DNA of 64,000 bases. Source: a virus. Location of the stretch: the IMG/VR virus record IMGVR_UViG_3300044996_000496, positions 23,579 through 87,578 of that record; one strand, 5' to 3'. Positions 33,787-46,300 of the stretch are shown here, piece after piece. The notes under the pieces were generated by a model, which ran no database searches, had not been told where the DNA came from, and was given only the letters and a program-made list of their open reading frames with translations. Numbering within the stretch: the stretch's first letter is position 1; the number at the start of each line of letters is the position of its first letter. The position numbers were made by a program, and so were the translations under genes.

Positions 33787-34085
33787 CTGCGAGTTCCGAC
33801 GGCGGTCCTCAGATATTTAAAGGATCTATTTTAGATTGGACTAAAGAGCAGCTTGAGCTTTATAGATGGGCTGGTTTTTATTATAATTTAAGAATGATGC
33901 CCAATCGAGAGCGTCCGAGTAATGAAATAATAGACAGTGATTACTTGTTAGATAAGTGGTTGATGGAAAGAAATCTTGAAGAGCAAAAAGAAGCGATGGG
34001 TCTTCGGTCTCAAAAAACCGTAGGGAAAGGCAAAGACAGGGAATCATATAGCGAGAATATAATAGGTTCTCACGGGACTTATTAG
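33747..34085 (+). CDS. Tail assembly chaperone frameshift extension (gpT-like)
   Basis: A 112-residue extension reached by -1 slippage at 33741-33747, giving a fusion of about 345 residues. The frame has no ATG or GTG start before 33894, but protein-like sequence begins right after the slip ('RWFDRIAASSDGGPQIFKGS', 'TKEQLELYRWAGFYYNL'), which argues against independent translation. It continues with 'DYLLDKWLMERNLEEQKEA' and a basic, likely flexible end. In the lambda system the T part contacts the tail tube protein. The tape measure starts 23 bases downstream. Confidence 0.65.
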   Translation, partial: RQIARRPRWFDRIAASSDGGPQIFKGSILDWTKEQLELYRWAGFYYNLRMMPNRERPSNEIIDSDYLLDKWLMERNLEEQKEAMGLRSQKTVGKGKDRESYSENIIGSHGTY

Positions 34086-34108
34086 CTTAGTTTGGATGGT
34101 GTTTAGGT

Positions 34109-37100
34109 TTGGCCAATAACATAGAACTAGTTCTTAGTTCAAAACTTACAAATTTTTTGGCACAATTAGAAGTAGCTAGATCTGTATTTGGTAAACTAAC
34201 ATCTGAAATGAAAACAGATTTAGATGCTTTGTCGAAACGCTCCGCAGAACTTCTTAAAGCTATCTCTCAGGCAAAAAATACTCTTGCTAAAAAAGATCCA
34301 ACTGGCGAAATGTCCAAGAGTATGCAAAGGCAAAGTGAAAAATTTAAAGAACAACAAAGTCAATTAAAATTGATTTTACGGAGTTTGGATTCTTATGCTA
34401 AAAAAATGGAAAGGATTGCAACGGCGGCAGGAAACGCATCAGCTGTGTTTAAAACAAATAAAAAAGTAGCTGGCGCAATGGGCAGACCTGAGGTGCAGGC
34501 CAGATTTACTGCCACCGATCCGAATTTGGTTCTAAAATTGAAAGACGCTTTTGAGGCATTTAATAGAGCGCTGCTTGCGGTTATTGATACAAGAAAAATA
34601 TCCGTGCAAACATCTATTGAACACACAAAAGCATTAAAAGAAGAGCTTACCGCTCTTAATGTTCTTACAGGAAGGGCTAAAGTTGTAGCAAATGCAATAA
34701 ATAACAAAAATAAAGCTACAAGAGATTCGGCCAAAGCTACACAATCAGCGTCAGTTGAGCAGAGAGATTTTGCAAATATGATGGGTGTTGCTATTGGCAA
34801 AATTATACGCTATAGAATTGCCTATATTGCATTGAGCAGAACTGTTGAAGCATTTAAGGAATCTGCAAATTTATTTATTAAGTTTGAATATGAGCTTGGC
34901 CAAATTCACAAGGTGCTTCCAGACCTAAGGGCCGACATGGACGCACTAAGATCTTCCGCCACTGAGTTTTCTGCAAAATTTGGTGTTGACTTGCTTAAGG
35001 TAGTAGATATAATGAAAATTTGGGCACAACAGGGTTATGAAGTAAATGATCTAAACCAGTTAACGGAAATTACTTTACGCGCAGTTGTTGGCGCTGGTCT
35101 TGACACTACACAAGCTGTGGAAATGTTAACCGCCACGATGAGACAGTACGGATTAAGCATAGAGGAAACGATTGGCGTTATTGACAAAATTACATATGTG
35201 CAGGCAAAACATGCAGTTACTACACAGGACTTGGCCGACTCTATAAAAATCCTTGGAGCAACAGCGGCTGTTGTCGGAGTGTCCATTGATGAATTTCTTG
35301 GTCACGTTGCGGCAATGGGTGAGGTTACTCGTAAATCAGGTAATGCAGTTGCACAAAGCTTAAAAACAATTTATGCAAGAATTTATCGCCCAGAGGCAAT
35401 TAAGCAGTTTCAAAATCTCGGTATTGCAGTGCGATCATCGTTGACAGAGATCCGTCCGGTTAGCGATATTTTGTTTGATTTGAAGCAACAATGGGACGGG
35501 TTAACTCAGGCTCAAAAGCTTAATATTGCTATGGCTGCTGGTGGCGTTCGTAGGTATGCTGATTTTATTGCTATGATGGAAACATATGACGTTGCTCTTA
35601 AAGCCGCTAGTGAGTCTGCTACATCAATTGGATATTCTCAGAGAATGATGTCTATTGAAATGGATTTACTTTATCGTAAAATGGAACAGGCCAAGGCGTC
35701 TGTTAAGGCATGGGGGCAAGAGTATGGTAAAAACTCTACAGCTAAACTCGTTGAATTTTTAGTTGCCTCTCAAAGAGCCGCTGATAATATGGGCTTGTTG
35801 TCCAAGGGTGCTGCAAAAGGTGCTGCATCGTTTTCTGTGTTTGCTGTTAAGGTTGCCGCTGGTTTTGGGGCCATGGCGGCAATGCGCGTTGGAATTAGAG
35901 AATTGAATAAGTTAATGATTAGATCCGTTGCTTCTACTGGTGTATGGAATTTTGGTTTAGGATCTTTAGCTAAAGCGTATATTAATGTCGGAAAAAATGC
36001 TAAAGATATGGCCAGGAGTGCGAGGATAGCGGAACTTGATATTAGGGTTTTAAATGTTGGTATGAGCAGAGCCGAAATTGCTGCTCTTAAATTTGGAACT
36101 GCAATTAGAATTGCTTCAATAAATGTTCTTGCTTTTGTGTCCAGGGTTGTCATTGCGGCTGGTGCATTGGTTGCGCTTGCTGCCAAATTTGCAGTATGGA
36201 CACTGGTTGCTACAGGTGTGTCCTATGTTCTTGAAAAAATAATTAAAAAGTTTACTAAAGCAAAAGTAGAAATAAAAGAGTTTGACGATTCTGTTTTTGA
36301 TACAATTGTTACTACAAAAGATGCTATTGATGCATATGATAAACAGGCTAGCAGGGGCCAGATGTTAAGTAATCAGATTAAAAAAATGGCCGATTTATAT
36401 GATGGGGTTAATGCTGGTTCAAATGAGCATAAATATATATTGATTGAAATGATTGGAACAATTCAGAAATTAAATTCTGTTTTAGGAACGAATATTGAGT
36501 TTAACGGAGATACTAAAAAATTATTAGATGACTTAAATAATGCAGAAAAGAAAAGAATAGATTATTTGAATGATAGAGTTGAAAAAGAAGAAAAGTTGTT
36601 GTTAATACAAATAAAAAATCAAAGAGCATCGTTAAGCGGTAAAATAACATCATATAGAAAGGCTGGTCAAGCTCTCGATGAATTGTATAATAAGGCCAGA
36701 TTATTTGAGGTTAATGACACAAATATTTTATCTAAGCTTAGAGGAGAATTAAAAGATCCAGATAAACTTGGTAGAGATTTATCCCAACAGCTTAATGAGG
36801 TTTTTAAAGGAACTGATATTAAATTTGAATTTGAGCCATTTGCTTTCGGATATGATGAATTTAAAAATACAATTGCTGCCGCTGAAAAAGATTTGATTGA
36901 TTATGGTATTGTTTCTGAGGAAACAATGCATCGAATAGATAAAGCGTGGGAAGATTATTATACAAATGTGTTGCAATATGCCAGTGATGTGGACGCAGAA
37001 GCTATTATGGTAGCTCAGGAGAGAATGGACAGGCTTGCAGAATCTATAGACAAAATTGGTGAGAAACGAGCCACTCAATTTTTAGGCATGAGTGAAGATG

Positions 37101-39901
37101 AGTTCCAGGCATTTACTGATAAATACGTTGAAGCTGGGGCCAAAATAGTAGAAAGCGCAAGAATACAAATTCGCGAAGCTGATAAATTAAGGGCCAGTTA
37201 TGAAAGTTTTGGGTTAGGTTACGACAAAGTTGGAAGATCTATAGAGACATACGAGAGTGCGGTTGAGGCTTTAATTTCTAAGCAAATTCAACTTAGAGCT
37301 GCGGAATATGCTTCAAATAAATCAGCTGGAATTTATATGGAAACTATGGCTAAATTAAATAATAGAATGGGTGACGCTGCTAGCCGTGCAGAATTGTGGG
37401 AGGAAGTTTTAGAAAGAATAGATCATGCATTTGGGACTGCAGTAGGGGCTGGTCCTGGTGGCACGAGGTTTGGCACAAGTTTTGGTTTACCAGAAGGTGG
37501 TTATGTTGAGGCGGACGGCAGAAGTCAGCTTGAAGTCCTTCAAAAACTTGAAGAAGAAAAGACAAAAGTATCTGGAGAAGCAAATAAAAAAAGAATTCAG
37601 GAGGAAATAGATAGGTTTAGAACATTTATTTCTGAGGCTCATGCCTATTTATCATTTTATAATAATGTAGTTTCAAGAGCTTTAAATGATCCAAAAATGG
37701 CCGCGGAACTTAATCTTGATAAAATTATTCCAAGAATTGAGGCAATTAAAAAATCATATAGTGAACTTGGATTTACTGAGAGTGATCGAACAATGAAAGA
37801 AATTAATTTATTACAAGAAATGTTTTTTACGCTTAAAGTGCTTAAACCTCTTTATGAAGCTAACGTCAATAAGCAGCGTGAAACTGCTGCTACTTTGCGC
37901 GAGCAGTCTTATTTGTTTGATGAAGAACGCGCAAAAATGGAAGGAATAAATAAATTAGCAAGTCATTATGGCGGATCTCTCATTGGTACTTATAGAGAAC
38001 GATTAAACGCAATCGATCAAACACTTGCTAAAGAAATTGAGGAAACTAATTTAAAGGAAGATTTAACAGATAGTCAAAAAACATATAATAATATGATATC
38101 AACGAGTAATGCATTGCACTCTAAGAGTGTTGCTTTACTTGAATATGAGTATGAAGTTAGGGAACGCAATCTTGCAAAAATTGAAAAATTGTTAAATAAT
38201 ATTAATAGTGCAGAATTGAGTAGTATTAAGATGCGCGGGAATATGCAGAAAGCATTTGCAATTACCGAGTCTCAAAGAGCAAAGCAAAAAATAAATGAAA
38301 TTAATGAAGAAATAAGATTAAATGATTATTTAACAAATCTTAAAGCTAGAGTTATAAAAAGTGCTGGATTTGATCCAGATGTTGAAGCTGAGTTGCTTAA
38401 AGATTTATACAAAGAGTCATATTATACATTCGCTGATTATGAGAGAAAAAAGGCAGAGGTCGCTAACGAGGCCGCTGCTGCATATGTATCGGCTTGGTTA
38501 AAGGCTGCGGAAAGCGTTACTAGTGCTATTACTTCTATATTTGTTAATCTTCCAAGAAATAGATCAAGAATTTATGAATCTATTTATGACATGGAGGATA
38601 AGATATTTGAAAAAAGAAGAGATATATTTGATCTTGAAAAACGACTTACTGAACAAGAGGAAAAATATGCTAACGCAAAAGATAAGACCGCAAGCGGAAT
38701 AGCTATTGAAAATATTAATATGCAATTAGACGTTGAAAGACAAAGATTGGAAAGGTTAAATGATGAGATGTCTGATTTGCATGATTGGTGGAGGGCAATT
38801 TATAATACTGTTGGTGATGTTGCCACAAAAATAGCGGATATTTATGTAGAGTCAATTGCAGAGAATCTATCAAATGAAATGACGCAGTTGGTGAGCAGGG
38901 GCGCAAATGGTGGAATGATCGGGAAGATGGTTGAGGTTTTGGGAACTGTTGATAGGGCGCACTACGAGGCTCTGTCTACTCTTAAAACCGAAATGAGAAA
39001 CGATAATTTTGAATTTCTTAAACAAAAAAGAATGTGGGAACAGGAATACTTGAATAGGTTGCAATCCATTTATGCAGGTGCTCCAGGTGGAAGCAGGTCA
39101 TATGCTGCTTCGATGCCGGGGAGTGGTGTAGTAATTGGAACCGGGGTTGGGGTTCGATCTCCTGGGTTTGCTAAAAAATATAACTATTCTAGCGATTTAC
39201 CGTATGCCCCAGCCAACATAGCAAATGATTATAAAAGCATAATATCTGAAGGTGCAGAAAAAATTGGTGAACAAAAAATAGATCCCGATAAGGGAAAGTG
39301 GAAAGATGTTTTCGAGTATGCCGCGCAGCTTATGGCCGTTAGCATAGGGCAATCAATAGGTGGCGGGGGGCCTGGGGCTGGTACTGGTGCCGCCATAGGA
39401 TCGGCGTTGGGAATGATGTCTCCGCTTGGCCCAGTTGGGTCTGTTTTGGGTGGTGGGCTTGGTGGCTGGTTGGGCGGGTTGTTTGATAAGTCAAATAAAA
39501 AAGATCCATTAAGAGATCCAATTGTTGACAATACGGATGCAACTGATAAAAACACGGATGAGCTTTATAAAGTAAGTACAGCAATTAATGACTTAAGATC
39601 TGAAGTTATTAACGCTCCGTCTAGTTTTATTTTACCACCAGCTGCACGAATGCCGTTCTTTGCTAATGGTGGATATGTTTCTAGGGGTGGGGTTGGAGTT
39701 TTGCATAAAGGCGAAAGTGTTGTTCCAAGAGGCGTTGATATTGGCGGGATCCAAATTCACATTCATGGTAACGTAACAAATGATGTGATTGATCACGCCA
39801 TAAAGAAAGCAAAAGATGAGTTTGGAAAAGTAAACATGTCTGATGATAGATTTTCAAATCAGAGAAGGCAGTCATCGGGTTCTAGGGCTAGAGTTTTGTA
39901 G
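34109..39901 (+). CDS. Tail tape measure protein (TP901 family)
   Basis: 1930 residues from TTG 34109. The N-terminal coiled coil is followed by the TP901-type core at about residues 255-495: 'FEYELGQIHKVLPDLRADM', 'VNDLNQLTEITLRAVVGAGL', 'SGNAVAQSLKTIYARIYRPE', 'GVRRYADFIAMMETYDVAL'. Hydrophobic segments occur near 570-600 and 670-710, as expected for a protein that enters the host membrane during DNA ejection. Long coiled coils run to about 1600, and a Gly-rich hydrophobic stretch lies near 1750-1795 ('GGGLGGWLGGLFDKS'). Using the general rule of about 0.15 nm per residue, the tail would be close to 290 nm (an estimate). The C terminus may be trimmed. Confidence 0.93.
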   Translation: MANNIELVLSSKLTNFLAQLEVARSVFGKLTSEMKTDLDALSKRSAELLKAISQAKNTLAKKDPTGEMSKSMQRQSEKFKEQQSQLKLILRSLDSYAKKMERIATAAGNASAVFKTNKKVAGAMGRPEVQARFTATDPNLVLKLKDAFEAFNRALLAVIDTRKISVQTSIEHTKALKEELTALNVLTGRAKVVANAINNKNKATRDSAKATQSASVEQRDFANMMGVAIGKIIRYRIAYIALSRTVEAFKESANLFIKFEYELGQIHKVLPDLRADMDALRSSATEFSAKFGVDLLKVVDIMKIWAQQGYEVNDLNQLTEITLRAVVGAGLDTTQAVEMLTATMRQYGLSIEETIGVIDKITYVQAKHAVTTQDLADSIKILGATAAVVGVSIDEFLGHVAAMGEVTRKSGNAVAQSLKTIYARIYRPEAIKQFQNLGIAVRSSLTEIRPVSDILFDLKQQWDGLTQAQKLNIAMAAGGVRRYADFIAMMETYDVALKAASESATSIGYSQRMMSIEMDLLYRKMEQAKASVKAWGQEYGKNSTAKLVEFLVASQRAADNMGLLSKGAAKGAASFSVFAVKVAAGFGAMAAMRVGIRELNKLMIRSVASTGVWNFGLGSLAKAYINVGKNAKDMARSARIAELDIRVLNVGMSRAEIAALKFGTAIRIASINVLAFVSRVVIAAGALVALAAKFAVWTLVATGVSYVLEKIIKKFTKAKVEIKEFDDSVFDTIVTTKDAIDAYDKQASRGQMLSNQIKKMADLYDGVNAGSNEHKYILIEMIGTIQKLNSVLGTNIEFNGDTKKLLDDLNNAEKKRIDYLNDRVEKEEKLLLIQIKNQRASLSGKITSYRKAGQALDELYNKARLFEVNDTNILSKLRGELKDPDKLGRDLSQQLNEVFKGTDIKFEFEPFAFGYDEFKNTIAAAEKDLIDYGIVSEETMHRIDKAWEDYYTNVLQYASDVDAEAIMVAQERMDRLAESIDKIGEKRATQFLGMSEDEFQAFTDKYVEAGAKIVESARIQIREADKLRASYESFGLGYDKVGRSIETYESAVEALISKQIQLRAAEYASNKSAGIYMETMAKLNNRMGDAASRAELWEEVLERIDHAFGTAVGAGPGGTRFGTSFGLPEGGYVEADGRSQLEVLQKLEEEKTKVSGEANKKRIQEEIDRFRTFISEAHAYLSFYNNVVSRALNDPKMAAELNLDKIIPRIEAIKKSYSELGFTESDRTMKEINLLQEMFFTLKVLKPLYEANVNKQRETAATLREQSYLFDEERAKMEGINKLASHYGGSLIGTYRERLNAIDQTLAKEIEETNLKEDLTDSQKTYNNMISTSNALHSKSVALLEYEYEVRERNLAKIEKLLNNINSAELSSIKMRGNMQKAFAITESQRAKQKINEINEEIRLNDYLTNLKARVIKSAGFDPDVEAELLKDLYKESYYTFADYERKKAEVANEAAAAYVSAWLKAAESVTSAITSIFVNLPRNRSRIYESIYDMEDKIFEKRRDIFDLEKRLTEQEEKYANAKDKTASGIAIENINMQLDVERQRLERLNDEMSDLHDWWRAIYNTVGDVATKIADIYVESIAENLSNEMTQLVSRGANGGMIGKMVEVLGTVDRAHYEALSTLKTEMRNDNFEFLKQKRMWEQEYLNRLQSIYAGAPGGSRSYAASMPGSGVVIGTGVGVRSPGFAKKYNYSSDLPYAPANIANDYKSIISEGAEKIGEQKIDPDKGKWKDVFEYAAQLMAVSIGQSIGGGGPGAGTGAAIGSALGMMSPLGPVGSVLGGGLGGWLGGLFDKSNKKDPLRDPIVDNTDATDKNTDELYKVSTAINDLRSEVINAPSSFILPPAARMPFFANGGYVSRGGVGVLHKGESVVPRGVDIGGIQIHIHGNVTNDVIDHAIKKAKDEFGKVNMSDDRFSNQRRQSSGSRARVL

Positions 39902-39909
39902 GAGTACGT

Positions 39910-40344
39910 ATGTCAACAATAAATCGTATGATGTTTCAGTATTATGATCCAGTTGCGGCACAGGTGTACTCGTTGACGTTGCCAATAAATCCAATTGAAG
40001 TTGATTTTGCCGAATCGTCAAATTCAAACATTATTGATACAATAGATGGCGAGCCGATTGAGCAGTTGCCAGCTTTTGACTCAAGGCCAAGAACATTAAC
40101 GTGGAACAATTTACCAAATAAAGATAAATATTTGGCAATGCTGCAATTTTTTAGAGATATGCAGGCTGTCGAGTCCGGTGGGCAAATGCAGAGACAGGAT
40201 CTAGGAATTATTGTTGGCAATGTTTGGGAACCAATTAAAGTAATAGATGTTTCATATAGTTTAGGGAAAGGGCCTCCTTCAGCAAATAATTCTTTAAAAT
40301 TTAATTCTTTGATTGTTAAATACATAGTAAGGCAAAGCGAGTAA
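39910..40344 (+). CDS. Distal tail/baseplate-like protein
   Basis: 144 residues, beta-rich, with 'LPINPIEVDFAESSNSNIID', 'PAFDSRPRTLTWNNLP' and 'VWEPIKVIDVSYSLGKG'. Position between the tape measure and the tail-tip protein and its size fit a compact distal tail or tail-hub adaptor. The pattern 'N P.e......s....i.t..g......f......l.W' is like distal-tail galectin-less domains of siphoviruses. GGAG precedes ATG 39910. Confidence 0.5.
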   Translation: MSTINRMMFQYYDPVAAQVYSLTLPINPIEVDFAESSNSNIIDTIDGEPIEQLPAFDSRPRTLTWNNLPNKDKYLAMLQFFRDMQAVESGGQMQRQDLGIIVGNVWEPIKVIDVSYSLGKGPPSANNSLKFNSLIVKYIVRQSE

Positions 40345-40356
40345 AGGATGGGTTAG

Positions 40357-43300
40357 ATGAAGTACGTAGCTTCGAGTGACGAAGTAAACAAAATACATGT
40401 TGCAAGAAGAAAGGTTCCTATTTTTAAAATTGAGTATTTTGATTCTCCGTATATGGTTCCATCTCGCGGAATGGAAATGAGGGTTTATAATGGAACCGAG
40501 TTTGCCGGATCTGATCTTTCATTTGTTGGATACGATAACATACTGTCTCATGACTGGTCTAAAAACGGGCCACCTGGAACCGCATATAGTTATTGTGTCC
40601 AATGGCTTGGATACTTTTACGCAAAGTACAGCGGGGCATACACGTTCTTTTTGACATGCTCAGACAGTGCCAGAATATGCATGTCAACCTCACAATCAGT
40701 TCATCCGAGCGGATTGCAGGCTGGCGACATCTTATCTATGCAAATGGTTCATAATGCTATGGAGTCCATGAGTTCTAGGGACGACTCATGGGAAAGACAC
40801 ATTGATCCATATACCTATAAAGCCTCCATTGTTTTGACAGAAGGAACCTGGTATCCTATTAGAGTAGATTTTAAGAAATTTTATGAATCAGATAATAATG
40901 GACTTGGAACAATAGTTGTTCAATATATTGAGCCAAGGTATGTTGCCAACTCAAGCGGTGAGTATAGTGATAATGAGCCGTGTGCGTTTTATGACGTAGC
41001 AAACGAAATATGTAATGCTGTAGGAAGCAATGCTATAGCGTGTTCTGGGGCACATTGGGGAATTGATTGTTTTTATGGAGAGCTTCATAATGGTCAGGGA
41101 ACTACGGTAAGTGGTCATTTATTTCCAGTTATACATAAAAAGATTCTGAGCGCTGGAGTTGTTAATTATGGTAATGGTGATGGGTGGCGCAATGCTGCGG
41201 ATAGTATGGTTGATTTTATTCAACCAGTTGAACTTGGGGATATTATTGCAGCCCAGGGCAATAAGAGAACCGGGGAAGTTTCCCAATATCTTGTAACTAT
41301 TCCGTTAGGAACTAATTCTAGTTCTAGTTATTTTTTTGATGGAAGTGCTGATAATTTCTTTAGTACAAAACTTGGAACATATATAAGGAAAAATAGGTTA
41401 GTTAAAATATATTCGTCTTATCAAACAAAATGTAATAACTATTCCGCTGGAACGTGTTCACTTGGATATGACTTAACCGCAAGTGGTTTATGGTGGTCTA
41501 AAAATTTATGTTCGAATGGTGGTAACAATATTTGTCCACACTCAACTCCCACTGATAATGATTGGGTTGGTGTATTTACCGGTGTTATATCTGATTTTAG
41601 GATAAATAGATCTGATTCTACTATAACTCTTGTATGTGATGATTTCATGTCTTTTATTCAAACTTCGATTAATGAAAACTATCCAAATATTGCCTCGTAT
41701 GCTGCTGGTGGTGGTGTTACTGGTGATACTTTGTTTTTACATAATAAATTTAATTCATTTAGACCAAATGGAGAGTTGCAAAGATATTCTCGTGATGTTG
41801 TTAATGCATATGATGGTTGGCCAGTTGGAGACGCTATAAGAGATATTCTTACAAAATGTGGCATTGATCCAACTTTGCAATATGGAAGAAAAAAAATAAT
41901 TAATGTTGATGGGACATATAGTTGGGGAGATTATTTTATTGAGAGTAATAAGTACGTTTTATCAGCCCCAAAGAATTTTGGATATGGTGATAGTACGGTA
42001 ATAGCAGATGAGAAAGAAAAAAAAGATGATAAATATATTTGGGGAAGCGACTTTGGTTCGTATCTAAATGACATATATGGTAGAATCGCTGATTTTTATG
42101 GCGTTATAACAGGATTTACTGATGATGGTTATGCAAAGTTTTTGCCATATAATGTTTCTAAAATACTGCATCCATCTCAGATAGGGTGGGACAAGAGCAG
42201 CGGCGCTAGTTTAACTACTGATATAAATGCATATAGAGGAGCTTATTTAAATCTTGGGTCTTCGGATGACTGGGCGTCGGTTAATTTTAATGGCAGTAGT
42301 ATGGACTTAATTATGACGCTCGTTAGTGGAAATGTTCATAATAAATTTAATTTAATACACGATATGTTATTAAGCACTCAGTACTCATCTTTTAATAGCG
42401 TGTTTCGTAATCGTGGCGGATATGGTAAAATGGGTGTTGATTTTGATTATCTACATGTTGGACATATAATTGGTCATCATAAATATTCAAGAAATCGTAG
42501 TTCAGATTCACAAGTTAGTGTGAGCGGGATGACATATTATTGTTATTTTATTCCTAAGGTTACTATGGAAATTAATTCATTGTCTATGTTTTGTGAAAGC
42601 GCGTTTAGAAATAAAAATATTGGAATGAATGTAAATATTAGCATAGGGCACTCGTATTATGGAGCGGGTCACTCTAGTCCAACTGCCCCACTTTTTTATG
42701 TTCATCCAGCATTTAGAAATGGAAAACATACAATTATATCAAATTGGGATCCATTCGCAACTGATGTAGTTAGCGGAAGAACATCATTTGTTTTAACTAA
42801 AGAATTTGATTTTCCATATACCATTTCTGGAAATCAAACATATTTGATTGAATTTAAAACAGATGATATTGTGGCATATGGAACTCCATTAACTGATAGC
42901 GATATTGGGTTTTATAAGTATCAAATTCCATTAGATGGAATAAAAACTAGATTTTGGTTTAGCGATTCATATAATGATTCTGGAATTGCGCATATTATGA
43001 ATACTTATCTTCATGTTAGCGATGGTGGGGAATGTGTTGGATTTATGGGAGCGGCAGATACGACTATTGGAGATATGGGATATATGGATTCTACTACTAT
43101 ACACAAAAATGAATCTACAGTTGCGACTCAGTCTATGCCAGATATTGCTTTTTTGGGATCAAACATAAATAGTCTTGTAAGGGTTTGGGCTGTCCGTGAC
43201 GGCACAACTGTGTTTGATAAGTATGTTTGTCCGATTATTCCATCCGGTCTTGTTGGTGAGTGGGGTTTAATGAGATATTTTCTAGATGGTGAAGATATTG

Positions 43301-46300
43301 GATTTTATGGGTCTAACCCAACCGTATTTCCAATTAGTGCAATGGATTTGGTTGGCCAAAATGAATATGGAAGCATAAATTCTTATGGTAATTACACATT
43401 ATATGTTTCTGGTGGAAATGGATATTGCAATATTGAAGGAGTAAGAATATTTGAGATTGATACCGACTCTCCTTTGCATGAATTTAATACTTATGGGAGA
43501 AATGCTGATTTATTTGAGCTTGATGTAAATGCATCGACTTCCGATTTGCGTAATGACGTTATAGTTGTTGGCGGCGAAAAGGGAGCGGTAATTAATGAAG
43601 CAATCAACAGGACACTAAATAGTAATAACCCAAGAATAAGATATTATTTTTCTCGTATTACAGATATTTCGTCTATTTATGATTTAAATCATAGAGACAA
43701 TATTGGACTTAGAAAGCCAATAATTGTATATGAGCCATCTATTATTAGTGACGAGCAAGCAGATGCAATAGCTAATGCGGTTATACAAAAATATTCCAAA
43801 TCAATAAAAGATCTACAGTTTGTAATACCTGGGATGCCGGATCTTGAACTTGATGATTGTGTTTATGTGAATGATTCACATACTGGTATATTGTCTCATA
43901 ATGGTAAAAGACAATGGGTTTTGGGGATTTCTGATGAAATAAAAAATGGAAGTTTTATTACAACAATTGAGTCATCCTCGTCCAAGAGATGGAATAGTGT
44001 TGAGTTTAAAGATCCGCCAGATAGCTCATTGTTTGGCAGGAATTGTGTGGTCAATGTTAAATTAACAGATGACACAGGACTTGTTAGGATAAGCGGCAAT
44101 GGGTTTGGACCCGTTTATGATCCATACGAGTCCGAAGGGACATCCTATTGGCATGTTGGGGATCTTGATGCGTGGACTAGACAGCTAATGGGATCTTTTA
44201 ATGTTGTAATTCCTGGTGAATATTTAATTTATGTTATTCCTATGATAGATATAAAAAATAGCGATTTTTCTCATATAGAAAATACAAATTTTAGTAGTAT
44301 GTCAACCGAAATTCCTGTTGCATATTTACGTCCAGGCAAAAATCCATCATCTGAGATGGAGTGGTTTTATTTGGGTCCAGGTTCGTATGAGGTTTATTGG
44401 GATGGTGTTGACTATAGTGGGGTTACTCATGGATTTTATTCTATGTCAGCTTTGGCCAAAGAAGAGGATATGGCATTGAATCTCACAGATTCTCCTGTTT
44501 ATTGTCACGATGGGAGTTATTGTATTGTTTTTAAAAGACGAAATATCGGAGAATATTCTTATGCAAATGAGAAAGGTGATACTATTGTTTCTAGTCGTTT
44601 AAATAGTTTGTATAATGATTCAGATTATGGAGTTCAGACGCAAGATGGTGGGAATACACATTCGTGTTTTTGGGATATAGTTAAAGGGCCTGGTATTAGA
44701 CTTGAAGTTATTACATATAGAGATGATGATGTGCCAGGAATTCAATTAAATAACAATGTATTTCCGCACTCTTATGGATATAGATCACATGGTTGGCATG
44801 ATGTATTTACTTCAGATCTTACGCTTGGTCTAGCTATTCAAAATGATTTTTGGAATAAACTTTCTTCACATGGAGATAAGTCTTATATAGAATTTCATGA
44901 AAGCGATAATGGTGGCAGAGGACTAAAAATAGCATTTTATCCATCTGTTTCTGGAAATTTGGATTTGGGTAATAAGCGTTTAATGGCATGTGCGGTTAAG
45001 AATCAATTTTGGAGAGCTACATGGATGCTCCCAGAAACAAAATATTCTATGGATAAAGACTCAAATCTCAGGTGGCAGGGATCCGATCCAGGCGTAGAAG
45101 ATAGATGTAAAGCTTTGTCGTTTCATGGACATCCGGCGCATTGTGTTGGGCCTATAGTGCCGATTGTTGGTGATTCCATAGGAGGCGACGATGGCAGAGA
45201 CAGGGAAAATGTTTGGAGGCGTTTGACATATGGGCATATGACATTATGGAGCGATGCCCATCCAATGAATAATTTGACAAATGATAGCGGGTACATGCCG
45301 AAGTATCCGTTGGTTTATTTGGCGGACGGCGGCTCAAGCGTTTCTCACACTGATCCAATTTATAATTCGTATGTTGGTTCTGTTTTTGAGGGGCTAGAGG
45401 GTCTCGGTGATTATGCGGCCAGGGGAATATTGAGTTTAAAATCACCATTAAATGAATTTGATGTTGATGAGCTTGGAAAAATAGAAATGCTTGAATTTCA
45501 ACCAATTGGTAGTGTATCTTTATATATTGATATTAATCAAGATGCTTTTAAATTAGATGGAGATAAAAAACTTGCTAAATTTTCAATGTCTAAGTATATG
45601 ACACCTGATAGGATGTTTCCATCAAATTCTGATGATATAAATTCAAAAGAACTTATGGAGTTTTTTAGTTCTTTGAGCGATCCAAATAGTGCTGGAGTGT
45701 GGCCCAAGAGTGTTCTATTTGCTAATGCGTTTTGGTTAAAAATATCAATGTGGGATAGATCTGGTAGAAGTATATTGTTAGCAAGTGGATCCCATGTTGC
45801 GCAATATTTGGATAATACTGATATGAGATATAAGTTTATTGCTTTTAATGATTGTGGATTTGTTAACAGAGAAGTTATAGGAAATGCAAAATATAATATG
45901 ATGTTCGTCAATGGAGAAGTTTTAAATGAACATAGTGATAATGATGATCACACTTTTTGGTATTATGGGAAAACAGAGTTTGCTAAAACAAATGAATTTT
46001 ACATAAGAGCATTCTGGAGTCCGGTTGGTGATAGAATTTGGTGGGAAGATTACTCTAAATTCTCTAGCAAGGTTGTTGCTGGTGGAGCGTGGGGATTTGA
46101 CTCAATATGGGAATCAATATCGAAAGATCCAGAAAATTACCCAATTACAACTAGTGGATTTGTTTGGGTTGATACAATTAAGCTTGTTACAGAGTTAAAG
46201 GACGGCGATTCAGTTTCTGGGACCGGGGCAACAATTGACAGAATGCCAAATGGGGCAATAAAATGTAAATTGTTTAAAATGTATTATTTAATATCAAATT

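Noticed and set aside
33894-34085. Independent 63-residue gene after the tail chaperone
   Set aside because: The protein-like frame extends upstream of this ATG to the slippery site; the frameshift model explains it better.
34393-36186. Several hydrophobic antisense frames in the tape measure gene
   Set aside because: They arise from Ala/Lys-rich coding in the sense strand and have no start signals.
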